Source: Macquaria australasica
Taxonomy: Eukaryota > Chordata > Actinopteri > Centrarchiformes > Percichthyidae
Reading direction: 5' to 3'
Assembly (NCBI GenBank): GCA_005408345.1
Contig: SEMN01000088.1
Span: 434,001-498,000 of the forward strand
Length of the DNA: 64,000 bases
The notes under the pieces were generated by a model. It searched no databases, was not told the origin of the DNA, and saw nothing but the letters and a program-made list of their open reading frames with translations. A program made the position numbers and the translations under genes. Below, one piece after another: positions 33,725-44,202 of this stretch. Position 1 is the stretch's first letter; each line of letters starts with the position of its first letter.

Positions 33725-34037
33725 ATATTTCAGGTGAAATGTTTTGAGACGCAGTTTAAGGAAATTAAAGACCTATCTTTTTAATCTGGCTTTTAATTTG
33801 GAGTAATGTTATAGTCTTAGTTTTTGAGTTTTAATCACTGATTTTTATATCATTTTATCCCTGGAGTTTATTTTATTAATTTTCAACATTTTATTGTTGT
33901 AATTTTCAGTATTGCGAGGATTGTGCCTATTGTTGTCTACTTCTGTTTTTATTCTTTGTCTGTGTTGTTTTAACCTTTATGTGAAGCACTTTGGGCTGCA
34001 TGAAAGGTGCTATATAAATAAAGCTGAGTTGAGTTGA
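33725..34037 (+). mobile_element. L2-type LINE 3' end
   Basis: It begins with the eroded end of a reading frame (ATTAAAGACCTATCTTTTTA, reading IKDLSF against an 'LKTYLF' C-terminus expected for L2-like elements). An AT-rich 3' untranslated region follows. It ends with the hallmark tail GTGAAGCACTTTGGGCTGC, GAAAGGTGCTATATAAATAA and GTTGAGTTGA (33980-34037), where the last part is a short tandem tail. Orientation is plus and the copy is 5'-truncated, as usual for LINEs. Family assignment is from recall of fish repeats. Confidence 0.7.
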
Positions 34038-34044
34038 AAGCTAT

Positions 34045-34145
34045 GGGATATGTAATCCCATCAGAGTGATCTCCGCTGTCGCAGGGTCTCTTCCCAGTTG
34101 CACCTGCCCGGAAAACCTCTAAAGGAAGGCGTTTTGAACCACGTA
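34045..34145 (-). mobile_element. LINE ORF2 C-terminal fragment, minus orientation
   Basis: The minus strand reads RLPLEVFRAGATGKRP, the C-terminal region of a reverse transcriptase-encoding LINE frame widespread in fish ('RLPLEVFRA..TGRRP...W'). DNA phrases CCCAGTTGCACCTGCCCGG and AAAACCTCTAAAGGAAGGCG agree. It abuts the L2-type tail on the left and an inverted piece of the same LINE family on the right. No intact frame remains. Confidence 0.7.
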
Positions 34146-34164
34146 CAGTGGGGGGAAGATGGAA

Positions 34165-34410
34165 CATGAGATCGACAGGTGTATTGACATAACGGTAATG
34201 CAGGTGTAGTACTAAACTGTCATGGTGAAGAGGGAGGTGAGCCTAAAGGCGAACCTCTCCATTTACCTGTCGGTCTACGTTTCTGCCATTTCATATGGTC
34301 GAGAGATGACCGAAAGAATGAGACAGAATGAGAGCATCCAGAAGGAGCTCGGCAAAGACTCGCTACTCTGTTGGGTTGAAAGGAGCCAGTTGAGATTGTC
34401 TGTTTGTGAG
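34165..34410 (+). mobile_element. LINE ORF2 fragment, plus orientation
   Basis: The plus strand carries GAGATCGACAGG, GGTAATGCAGGTG, ATGGTGAAGAGGGAGGTGAG and GAAAGGAGCCAGTTGAG. The frame from 34222 reads MVKREVSLKANLSIYLSVYV and later ERSQLRL. This corresponds to the region just upstream of the neighbouring minus-strand fragment in the same LINE type ('VVKRELS.KAKLSIY.SIYV...VERSQLRW'). A deletion removes the 'LTYGHE.W' stretch, leaving SYGREMTER. The piece is dead. The clade is not assigned. Confidence 0.75.
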
Positions 34411-36748
34411 CCTATTATTGGCAAATCAAACATGAGGTGGATTTTCCGTAACTCACCTTCAAATTTATAAGTCATGCAGGTTTGCATTATTGTACATGTG
34501 CCTGTACAACAGCCTAACAAGCTGTTAAATGTTTGAATACACCCAGTAGAAGAACCTGTTCTCATTATCTTTTTCTAAAAGTCACTTGTAAAATTTAAAG
34601 GTGAGGATACGAGCATAAAGTAGAAATATTCAGTGATGTGTACTGGCGCATGTCCTGTCGACTTGTTCTGGCAAATCCCAACCTTCTCCTGGGTTAAGTC
34701 TCTCTGCAGTCTCAAACCCAGTCATGGGCTGCCAGCATGATAGATGGCCACACAACCGATTAACCATGTTTTACGCTCGCTTGAATTAGATAGATAGTAT
34801 TTCTGTCAGAGGAGGGAGTTGAGACAGGAGGATTAGGACGGAGTGTTTTTCACTACAGCATCGCCTCTGTTGTCTGTTCCTATTTTGTTCCATTCAAAGA
34901 CAAACGCATACAGAAACACAAATAACACAAATTCTTGTTACATTTACACCGAAGTCCATGAATAATATGGCATAAAAGCACAACATTTCAATACATGTGG
35001 AAGTATAGTTCCAGAACAGGAGCCATCACAATAATATCAGTTCTGGCAACCATTTTTTTCTTTTTTCCCTCCTGTTTTCATTTTGATTTTTCTTTGTCTC
35101 TTCACTAATAAATGGGTTTTCATACAGTATGTGGATATTTTCTAAGCTGACTGAGATAGGATTTGAAAAAGCCTAAACTTTTGTTTCAATAAACAGTGAA
35201 TACAGTTGTTTTAAAGAAACCATCAAACTGCTCATTGCATCATGTTATCCTGAATTCTGTTTAATTATAAAATTAAGTACTATGGACTATAAACATTGCC
35301 ATTTTGCTATCTACTCTCCACCAATCAAGCACAGGAGAGTGTGGTAGTTTTCTCACATAACTTACATTAGTAATTTTATTCGTTTTGCTGATTGCTCAGT
35401 CATGCAGTTTATATATTAAAGGCTTACCACTGTAAGAAGTGCTAAAGAGGTGGAAATAAATGCCAAGACACTCTAGACGACACAACATGTTTACATTTCT
35501 CCTAAGATGTTCACAAGTTGGCTTCAATGCTTCGTCGTTCATCCAAACCTTATGCTCAATCCACGTTCAGTGATTTCTGAAGTGTTTCTAGTTATATGTC
35601 TCGGAACAGATGTGCTTCTAATTCAAGACACATATGTCACCCACGAATGTCACCCAGTGTAGCACCTGAATGCACGACCACATCTATTTCTTTTCCTCTT
35701 GTGCTTGCTTCCTGCATAACACGTTGCTTTTTGGTCTGGATTCAGGGTTAATGCCTTTGACCTTTAGAGGGTCTTTTTCTACAGGGTTTTTTGTTTTATC
35801 AATACACAGTAATATTACAGTACTGCAGTATAAGCAATGTAGTAACTCTGTTAGAGAACTGTGGTTCCAGGTGATCTTTATGTCATTGATAAAAGGGATG
35901 ACAATGAGGTTATGTACATCTACGTTATTATTTGCTAACCATGATCCAACTGTTAACAAGTAGAAGTTACTTGAATTATCTCTTGGATTACCTTCTCATG
36001 ATTGGATCTTAAAGTAAATTATCTTTCTTACCTGCTGCTTGTTTGCCAAAACACTGAAATAAGAGCCTTCGCTGACTTTAACAAAAAAATGTTTTAGACT
36101 TATTTGCTGGCTTGTTTGTTGCCATTGTTAGGCTTGGTTAAATGCTTTGTAGTTTCACCAGTCTGACATGTCAGGATCTGGTCCACACAGTCTTTTCAGC
36201 TGTTCAGAGCCTTTAATCTCATTCCACAATGTCAATCACAAGTATAGTTACACCCCCTCTGAATGTGGCAGGTGAATGTGCCAGAGCGGCAACCACTACA
36301 AAGAGCAATGAGCATGTGAGCGGATGTTGATTGTTGGCTTTGAGAAACAGAAGTTCAACGGCATCTTATCCTTGTTGAGCAGTGAGACATGAAAACGATC
36401 ATGTAGGTCTATTTGTCGGATTGCACTCTTTCATGCTAAAGCACCAGTCAACAGCTAGCTTCTTTTTATTCCAGTTTTAGAGATATATACTCTGCCGTGC
36501 ATTGTACCTGGATTATTTTTTACAACAGAACGTTCATCTTGATAATGACAGAAAAGAAGAATCTAATCTATTGTTAGATATATTACATTTTCATAGTACT
36601 AGCAGTCCATGAAAGTTCTACATAGTGCTAGCATCCTGCAGGCTTATGGTTAGAAAAACCCTTTTTCTACGAGTGTGTTTTCTTTTATTTTTTGGTGCTT
36701 TGTTTTAAAGTCCTGTAGTACTTTACATCTTCAATGTCACATTGTTTA
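34411..36748. other. noncoding stretch, nothing recognised
   Basis: AT-rich. Overlapping frames at 35670-35963 (plus) and 35684-35959 (minus) are mirror shadows. No repeat termini identified. Confidence 0.5.
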
Positions 36749-36749
36749 C

Positions 36750-36786
36750 CTCTTTGTCTCTCTCTCTTTCTCTCTAGGTAAGTGAG
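36750..36786 (+). promoter_or_regulatory. acceptor fused to donor: candidate recursive splice site
   Basis: A 27-nt stretch that is almost all pyrimidine (CTCTCTCTTTCTCTCTAG) ends in AG at 36776-36777 and is followed at once by a strong donor, GTAAGTGAG. An acceptor and donor joined with no exon between (Yn-NYAG|GTAAGT) is the signature of recursive splicing in very long introns. It would fit this window being one large plus-strand intron. A chance juxtaposition is possible. Confidence 0.4.
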
Positions 36787-36879
36787 ATTGGGTTTTCCTC
36801 TTCGTCCATCCTGAAACAAGCACCTCTCACCCCACCCGTCACAGAATGCCCCCTGGAGATAGCGGGTGCCGAGGTGATT

Positions 36880-38300
36880 CATTGGTAGCAGTGCTGGTTA
36901 AAAATATTCCTCCTCCTCCTTCTCCCTCTGCTCCACTTCCCTCTGACTGTCAGAGGAAATGAAGCCAGCTCCTGTTCACCACTAAACAAGGCCCTGTAAG
37001 CTTGTATCATTTTAATGTCCCCTAACTCCTTCCAGGCATGGAATATGTGTTCAGGTTGGTGTAAAATGTGACGAAGAGGCCTGAATGGTGTCGAGGCAAC
37101 AGGGAAAAGTCGGTGTGTGCCTTTGACTGTGGTGGACAGACGCAGTGAAAGGACAGCAGTGGTCTTTAGAGGGTGGCGACATGTTATCTTTGTGCTAAAA
37201 AGCTGTCTTTTCCAGTTCAGCTCCTGCTGAGAACTGATTGGTAGGTTGTGGGTTTGTCCTTGCCTTGCATTGATGCACAAAACCAATAAATCATTGTTCT
37301 TTATCTAGACCTTTATTAATTTGAGTCGTTGACGAAGTATGTTGTTGACCTTGTGCTTTGTGGGTTGTTTTTTGTCTTTTTCCAATGTACCTTTCCAAGT
37401 CAGATACTCATTAAGCTCGGGAGGAAAATGAGAAAGCAGAATATGTGATCATTCTATTTGAGGTCCAAAAGTTTTCACAACTCTGGGAAAGAATCCTGAC
37501 CTTGACAGGGGACGATAAATAATTATCATTACAATGTCTCTGATACAGTTTTGCTCCATGTGATTATCCCTCCCTCCTTGTCCTTCCTGCTGATATTGGC
37601 CTGAAGTACATTTTATCTTCACCTTCCAGGCGGACCAGATTAATCCAGTGAAATGTGTTTTAGCTAAGTCAGTGCACTAAATGGGGAGAAGAGGGAACCC
37701 AGTGGTTCTGTGTCTCTTGAATTACAATGAGTTTGGCTCCTGTTTCAAAAATGGGAGAACGGTGTTTTTGTTGCAAAGATCAATCACTTCATAGAGCATT
37801 GTTTGGGTTTTAACTTTTGAGGACCTTGTTGGCTTTGGGGATGACGAATTTTTCAGCAATGCTCCCGTGGACCCGACATCCAACTGATGCAATGAGGCTG
37901 CAATTGTTTTTGCTTTTGAACAGTGGTTTCTCAGATCGCCGGAGATGCCTTACTGTGTCTCTGCTGGAGTGGCTCTGCTGCAAAGCCGTTCTTCTCAGCT
38001 CCAGACTGCAGCTTTTATTGGGAGATTGTGTGCTGGGCGAGGCGCAGCAAATTAACCAAGGCCTGCGAAGGTTAAATGCTGCTACCGGGGACCTTGTACA
38101 TGAGGCTGGCAGCGCTCCCCTCTAGCCTTTCCGTCTTGTCAATAACGGCTGTCCACATCACAGCCCATTCATGTCCCTCTGTGAAACAGTGCCCATTGTA
38201 ATGGCATCATATTACGCAGAACATATTCATTTTTGGCAGCAAAACAAGATTGCAGCATTAATTTTCACTCCATTCATCTTCATATTTCTTTGCATGCTCA
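36880..38300. other. candidate conserved noncoding cluster (unproven)
   Basis: Mostly complex sequence without recognised repeats. It includes a TCC run (36905-36927), the facing GATA words GATAAATAATTATC (37514-37527), TTAATCC (37640-37646) and a GC-richer part at 37840-38130. Long frames (36879-37286 minus, 37817-38125 plus) have no recognisable domains. Composition suggests regulatory DNA. Confidence 0.35.
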
Positions 38301-39340
38301 CAGTGTGAGTGAATGGAGCTTTGTTCACATCCATACAGATGACCTCTCAGTTTTGTCCTCCCATTTGTCCTCAGAACACTGGCTCAATGGGTTGCTGTGT
38401 TCACTCTTATACAGAGACAGCATGGCCCCTAAAGGACCAAGGACTCCCAGATGATGGAGTGACTGAGACATCTGCCATGGAAGTACAGATGGTCGCCTTG
38501 GGTACACTGTACCCTGTTGAAGCTGAAAAATATGATTTCAACCTAAGTAAGCTGTATTGACTGAGACGTCTCCTGCAGTAGTCCCCAGGTTGTTGGTGCA
38601 GGCAGTGGGTGGTGGATTGATTACTGTACAGTATTCCTACAAGAGAGCAGTGACCTATAATTCTACCATAAACCAGCAATACTTTGTTTGTATGGAGATA
38701 GTTTCCTTGAAATGTCTCTGCATAGACAGTGATTACATAATCATAGATTGTGGCTTTTAAGAAGGAACATAAAAAACTGCATCTTTCAAAGCCAGTCAGA
38801 GTGTATGTGTATTTGAGTTCCTTTTTTCATAGTCCATAGGAATTTTATGTTTGTAGGATGTTTTTTAAGAAGACTGTTTTACTGTTATGTACTGCTGGAT
38901 TTTCATATGAACAGCACTGACAATCAGACTCAACTGCCATTTCTTTCATTCATTCAGTGTGACATCTTGTTCAATGTAGCCGATTTCTGTTTGGATGTGT
39001 TTTTTTTAAGTAATCAGTTGTAAGTAATGTATCTATCCCTCCAACGTCATTTCAGGCGACACAAGCTGCGGTAGATTTTCACGAAGATTGCAGAAATATT
39101 TTGACTTGTATATTTACACTTACAAGAACCGGTACATCTGTTGATCCACACTTATCAACACTTTTGTAGCTACTGGTCTGGTACCAAGCTATCACTGCTC
39201 AACTACTCTTACAGCATCCAGTGTAGTTTAGCAAAAATATTGCTAAATACTCCACCACTGCAAAATACTCAAGCTCCCAAATTAGCCAGGAGGCCTGCTC
39301 TCTCTCTGGAAACCATGGTTTTTACTCATTTAGAAACGAT
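38301..39340. other. noncoding stretch, nothing recognised
   Basis: Several overlapping short frames on both strands (38233-38760) without domains or consistent codon bias. No repeat recognised. Confidence 0.5.
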
Positions 39341-39475
39341 GAGCAAGATATTTCAACAACTACTGACCAGATTGCCATGACATTCAATTTCAATATTCAT
39401 GGTCCCCAGAGGATGATTTGCAGTGATTTTTGTCACCGGTGATCCCTTTTGTCTTCGGCCACCATCATATGATGC
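39341..39475 (-). mobile_element. fragment of the 53559-54007 repeat family, minus orientation
   Basis: Reverse-complement phrases GGGATCACC, CATCCTCTGGGGACCATG, TGTCATGGCAATCTGG and GTAGTTGTTGAAATATC match the internal units of a common fish repeat. The first of them also parallels GGATCACCAAAG...CATCCTG in the copy at 53877-53910. Confidence 0.6.
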
Positions 39476-39910
39476 ACATTACTGTGTTTGTATGAGATTT
39501 GGACAGTTTTCAAAACTTTCCAGGAACTCTCTATTAATTAACTCCAGACTGGTCTATGTGTATATTAATGAGGATATACCATAAGCACATTTTTTGCTTG
39601 AAGTAAAAAAATTTTAACTCATGAGTGCATCTTCACCGCAGTTCGCCATCTGTTTGCCTCCACTTGTCTTTCCATTGACTTTGTATGCAATTGCTCTGCG
39701 GTTAGAAATAGACTAGAATTTGATTCATGTTCAGTCTGAACACACCTTGAGAACAGTAACATTTGCCAGTATTGCATTATCCAGTACTTAGTATGTTTTG
39801 GGTTGCAATGAGGATTACAGCCTCTAGAGACCACTAGCAGGGCTTTAAATATTAACACTTGACCAAAAATCAATCTTGCAGAAAATAATCATCTCACAGA
39901 TTATAATAAT

Positions 39911-40460
39911 TTGAAGAAACATAACAGATGCATCTTATTTCAAATTCAAAATTGCTCCACATACACACGCCTCGGTCATGTAAAATGCCCCACGGATGCA
40001 CACTTTTGTCATTTTCTTGAAAACAATTGCTTTGAAAAAGCATCCTCGTGCTCGCCAGGCTGTCCTCTGTTCTCCTTGTGCGTTGTGTGGAAGGTGAGTG
40101 TGTGCCAGGCCTTCAAACACTGCTTGTCCATCCTCCCTTTGTACCTCGTCTGGCTGGTGTCCTCCCACTACTGCTGCTTCGTGTTTGGAAGGGCCAGCAG
40201 GGCCAGCATGGAGAAGGGAAGGAGGGCCGTCTGTGTCCAGCCTGGCCACCTGGCTGCCCAGAGGGGAAGGGGGCGTGGAGGGCGGCGGAGCAGAGGAAGC
40301 GGGTCAGCGGGAAAAAGAGACATTTCCCCTCCTCTTTCTTTCTCTATTTTTCTCTCCGGCCTTCTGTTCTCTCATCCGCTCCTTTCTTCGTCTTTCTTCA
40401 TGCTTTCACACTTTGTTCTCTCACCTCCATCCTGGTTATCTCTCACTGGTTTTAATCCTC
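39911..40460 (+). other. GC-rich segment with 260-codon open frame, coding status unresolved
   Basis: The window's longest open frame runs 39911-40693 from a TTG (no early ATG). In 40033-40240 one plus frame (SCSPGCPLFSLCVVWKVSVC..., then a hydrophobic LSILPLYLVWLVSSHYCCFV) shows markedly G/C-biased third positions, while the other two plus frames do not, which is coding-like. Against coding: all three plus frames and a minus frame (39935-40249) are open here; a minus frame also shares the G/C-biased third positions (GRMDKQCLKAWHTLTFHTT); and 40320-40410 is just a polypyrimidine tract. A strong donor-like AAG|GTGAGT sits inside at 40093-40099. I recognise no protein family. Confidence 0.25.
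40320..40410 (+). repeat. polypyrimidine tract
   Basis: About 90 bp that is nearly all C and T (TCCCCTCCTCTTTCTTTC type). It lengthens the open frame across it by lacking stop codons. Confidence 0.85.
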
Positions 40461-41574
40461 TGATTTTTATTACTTACATGGTCTTCCAGAGCCCAGTTCA
40501 TGTCAAGTCTATGAGAAACAGTTGTCACTATAGCAAGATGCTAACAAACTTTATTACGTGGAAAATGTGCGTCATGTATAAAAATCTACTTTGTTCTTTG
40601 GTAGACCATTTCACACTGATAAAAGTTGAGACACTGTGGAAATTCTACTTCCATAATGTAATCATCTTTTCAATAAGTGTCAATATTACATAAAATTAAA
40701 TATGTTTTGTGAAAATAATAATAAACTCATGTTAAATTGATGCTGTTTTACTAGCTGTATTTCAATATGTGTGAAAGGTGTAATACGATAGTTGCACATG
40801 TATATTTTCTCTACAGAAGAGAGTCAGCTGTATCACTAACGAGCTATACAGCTGAGCACAAAAATTTGGTTTTTTTTTTTTTTTTCTCATGGATGGTGAA
40901 TAATCTGTTCCTGTTTGTGCTATTGCTACCTGGCCATTTTCTGCCGTCCTTCTGCCACAACCTCACTTTCCGTCTGCTCTCTGTGGTGGATGGACTGTGC
41001 CTGCCCATGCCAGACTGCAAACTGCTGGGCATTACCTATGGTTCACCCAGGTGAACATCTGACAAACAGAAGAGTATGTTCTGGTAGCTATCATGTAAAA
41101 AGCAGATACATTTACACCAAAATACATATAGGGATTAGACCTAATGATACTAGATATACAACACAGGTGTATGGGAATTTCATAAGCAAATAAAACTTTG
41201 TTAGTTCCATCACGGATGCAGTTTGTCTTTGTGTGACATACTATAATGGTTTTTCATATTATAGTTGGTGAACTAGCAATTTGATTGATTTTGTTCCTGT
41301 CATATGTGTTTCAAAAGCAACATTAGACAACTAACTACTGTAAATTCTCAAATAAAAGTTGCGATAATGTATATTTCCACAGACCTTATTTCATCAGTAC
41401 GACAAGTCATGTCAAACTCGCCATTCTGCTGCTTTGAGATTCTCTTCTTAAAATGGCTGTAATCAATAATTTTATATCTACAATAATCACATAAGTACAT
41501 GTAAACAGGGTCCTTCAAAGTGAATTATCGCCCGACTCTGTAGTTCCCCTCATCTCTACGTAGCTTTACAACGT
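40461..41574. other. noncoding stretch with (T)16
   Basis: A T homopolymer lies at 40870-40885. Frames at 40767-41054 and 40915-41193 overlap and look like chance. No gene recognised. Confidence 0.5.
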
Positions 41575-42010
41575 CTTTCAGCTCATTGTTTTCATTTTCT
41601 GGCATGCGACTTTACCACTGTGGTTCACTCTTACTGTTTGGCCACAGCAGGAAGCTGTTTTCAGCAAAAAGTTCTAAAAACCCACAGTACATGTGCCCGG
41701 CACCAAACAACAGACAAAATCAACAACTAGCCTGTAAACATAGTGGAGCGTTTAGCAGCTAAAGAGCCAGATACTTCCCTCAGGAATTGGTGGAGACCAA
41801 AAACAGAGCTAAGAGGAGAGTGGGACTTTCCACCAGGTGGCCAGAAATGTCACTTCAAAAGAATGCTTATGTTGCTCTGTGTCTGCTAGATGTGCAAATA
41901 GGAAACTGTATGCTATCAAGTTTGCAAAATCAGTATTGTGGTCACAGTTTGTTTCTGTTGCCACAAAGTGGCCAAAACATGTATGGTGACAGGGATCAAA
42001 ATAGTATGAC
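41575..42010 (+). mobile_element. dispersed repeat, plus-orientation copy (pair with 11870-12135)
   Basis: 41575-41850 aligns with the reverse complement of 11870-12135 (shared CATTGTTTT, GTGGAGCGTTTAGCAGCTAA, CCAAAAACAGAGCTAAG, GAGAGTG). The family as I recall it continues through GGTGGCCAGAAATGTCAC and TTTGCAAAATCAG to about 42010. The frame at 41787-42113 falls inside the repeat and is not a gene. Confidence 0.7.
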
Positions 42011-42209
42011 CCACCTGTGTGACAGTGTTTGTAATTGTGGCTTAGCTGTTTCAGAGTTTAAATCCTCTTCCATGAGGGCTTTATTATTACCAGTATTTTT
42101 GGATTGGAGCTAGCTGATCCTGTTTGTATTCTTAAATTTGACCATTTACATGGGACACTAAAAACTTCACAGACCAATAAAATTAATTTGGGCAATCTTT
42201 TAAAGCAGG

Positions 42210-42256
42210 GTGTTATTAATATTATTATTATTTTTATTTATTTATTTTTTTTTAAA
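42210..42256. repeat. AT-rich low-complexity tract (ATT)n/(TTTA)n
   Basis: ATTATTATT units pass into TTTATTTATTTA and a T9 run. Confidence 0.85.
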
Positions 42257-43019
42257 GAGAAACCATGTAGGAAGCCTAAAACTGCTACAAAATCTAAAAT
42301 GTATATACAGTACAGGAGCAAGCCATTATACCTACAGTATACAGTGAAAGACTTCAATTATCAGGGATGAACCTCTGTGTACCCCAAAGAACCATATTTA
42401 CAGGAACACCTCTGCACAGTCTGTCCTCAGACTGAAACCTTTCGTCAAGAGTTGTACAGTATATTTTCCAGTATTAGTTTTCATCTTTGAAAATGACCTT
42501 GCTTGACCTTACGTTCTAGAAAACCTGACCCTGCTCCAAAGTGAAAACACAAATACAAATGAATGCAGACTTTCATTTCTTTTTGTTTAAGGAAGGAGAC
42601 TTGCTTTAACCCCTGCTTTTGTTTTAATCTTTGATCTTTTAAAGTTCATGGACATTTCCAGCAGCAGGACGTATTCTTATTTAAAATGCTGCCAAAGGGT
42701 GCAACACCTGTGTGAACATCAGTTATGTGTGCTTGCCAAAAGAAGTCAGTTATCGGCTTGTATAGACTTTGGTTTATTTGTATGTCTGATGGGGGTTTTC
42801 ACACTTTTTAACAAGCTCTTTCAAGAGTCTCCTGTATCACTATGCATTGAATGTGCGCAATACACTTGTGAACACTTAACATGCATGTCATTATTTGAAT
42901 CTACTCCCCATTCAGAAGACGTTTGCTCCTTAATTATTTTTAAGCTCTTCTGGAGGAACTGACACATGGTCCAGAGGTCAAACTGTGAGGCCAGGTGAAA
43001 CTAAACTCACCATATTGCA
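42257..43019. other. noncoding stretch, nothing recognised
   Basis: No repeat terminus. The frame at 42648-42962 lacks codon bias or domains. Confidence 0.5.
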
Positions 43020-43235
43020 GTCTCCTCTGCCTCCCCCTTCCACTGCCTCTCCCCTCGGGCTGATAATAGAGATTTGGGGCTCCCCTGCTGCTTGAGCCAC
43101 CTGTGATATTATCTCTGAGCTCTACCAGGCAAGGTGGGACTCTTAGCCCTCTCTATGGGACAGAGGAATTAGAATTAACTTTACCGCTAAGTGGATCGGA
43201 TGTCTGGATCTGAAGGATGAGCAGAAGGCATTAAA
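43020..43235. other. candidate conserved noncoding block (unproven)
   Basis: GC-richer complex sequence with several GATA words (TGATAATAG, GATATTATC) and AATTAGAATTAAC. No repeat recognised. It is bounded on the right by a T15 tract and a G10 tract. Confidence 0.3.
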
Positions 43236-43250
43236 TTGAAATTGTTTCTC

Positions 43251-43326
43251 TTTTTTTTTTTTTGTGGAAGAGGAGAAACATATGTGCATGCAGAAAAGGG
43301 GGAGCTCTTTGGTAAGGGGGGGGGGT
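43251..43326. repeat. homopolymer runs (T and G)
   Basis: A T run around 43250-43264 and a G10 run at 43317-43326. Low-complexity and assembly-sensitive. Confidence 0.8.
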
Positions 43327-44138
43327 CTTTATAAAACCCAAACGATTTAACAAAAATTTACTATTAAAATAAAAAATGACAAATTTATGTAAAGTTAGAT
43401 TGTTGTCATGAATTCTTATGTGGTTAATAATAGTAACATAAATGGTCAAAATAGGTCCATTTGGGTATACTTTGCCAAATTCTTGAAGGGTTCCTTGTAG
43501 CAGAGAATCTTAAAAGAAAAAAACGTACCATAATACCTTAAAGGTCTTAACCTCTGTTGTGTCATGCTTCACTGTGATTGGCACATATGTTTCAGAGTGA
43601 TGAGATAAGTGATGTGATAGGCTGAGAGTGTATAATCACCACAATCACAATCACTCTGATCTAAATTCCACTTTTTGCAGCCAGCCCTTTTGCACGTTGG
43701 GCTGCTGCACACTCATGAACCAAAATAGCGGGTGCACTTGGAGAAACCCACACAGCCCGTGTGCCCAAGACCTTCCTCTTTGCACTTGTTAATGCTCTAG
43801 CAGTGATGATAAAAGTTTGCTTTTTATGCTTCTTAACAAAAGAAAAAGAAAGTGTTTTGTTCACCCAGTAATCTTGGCGAGGCGACAGGAGGATGGTGAG
43901 TTTCACTGCCTACAGCGTGATTGTGGTCGGATCATGTTTTTATTCGTTTACAAGGCCAAATCTTTGTGGTGAGAGAAAAGAAGACTGTTTCCTGTTCCTG
44001 TCATTCGCCTTTTGTTGACTGCTTTTATTGTTTGTTGATTTCAGCCTGTGGTGATGACTCAGATAATTCACCGAATAAGATTTAGTGTATTGGTCGAGAA
44101 ACTATGCCAAACTCAAGTGCCTTTCCCTTGATCTCGTA
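43327..44138. other. noncoding stretch, nothing recognised
   Basis: No gene or repeat identified. Confidence 0.5.
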
Positions 44139-44202
44139 ACATCATTTCACGGACACAGATTTCATTGGTCACATCATTTAACAGACACAGTTTTCATTGG
44201 TC
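44139..44202 (+). repeat. 32-bp tandem duplication carrying ATTGG
   Basis: ACATCATTTCACGGACACAG plus ATTTCATTGGTC (44139-44170) is followed by ACATCATTTAACAGACACAG plus TTTTCATTGGTC (44171-44202). Each unit ends in ATTGG, an inverted CCAAT box. Confidence 0.95.

Noticed and set aside
36879..37286. 135-codon minus-strand frame
   Set aside because: No domain, ends in a purine-rich low-complexity tail; length is within what chance gives in 64 kb.
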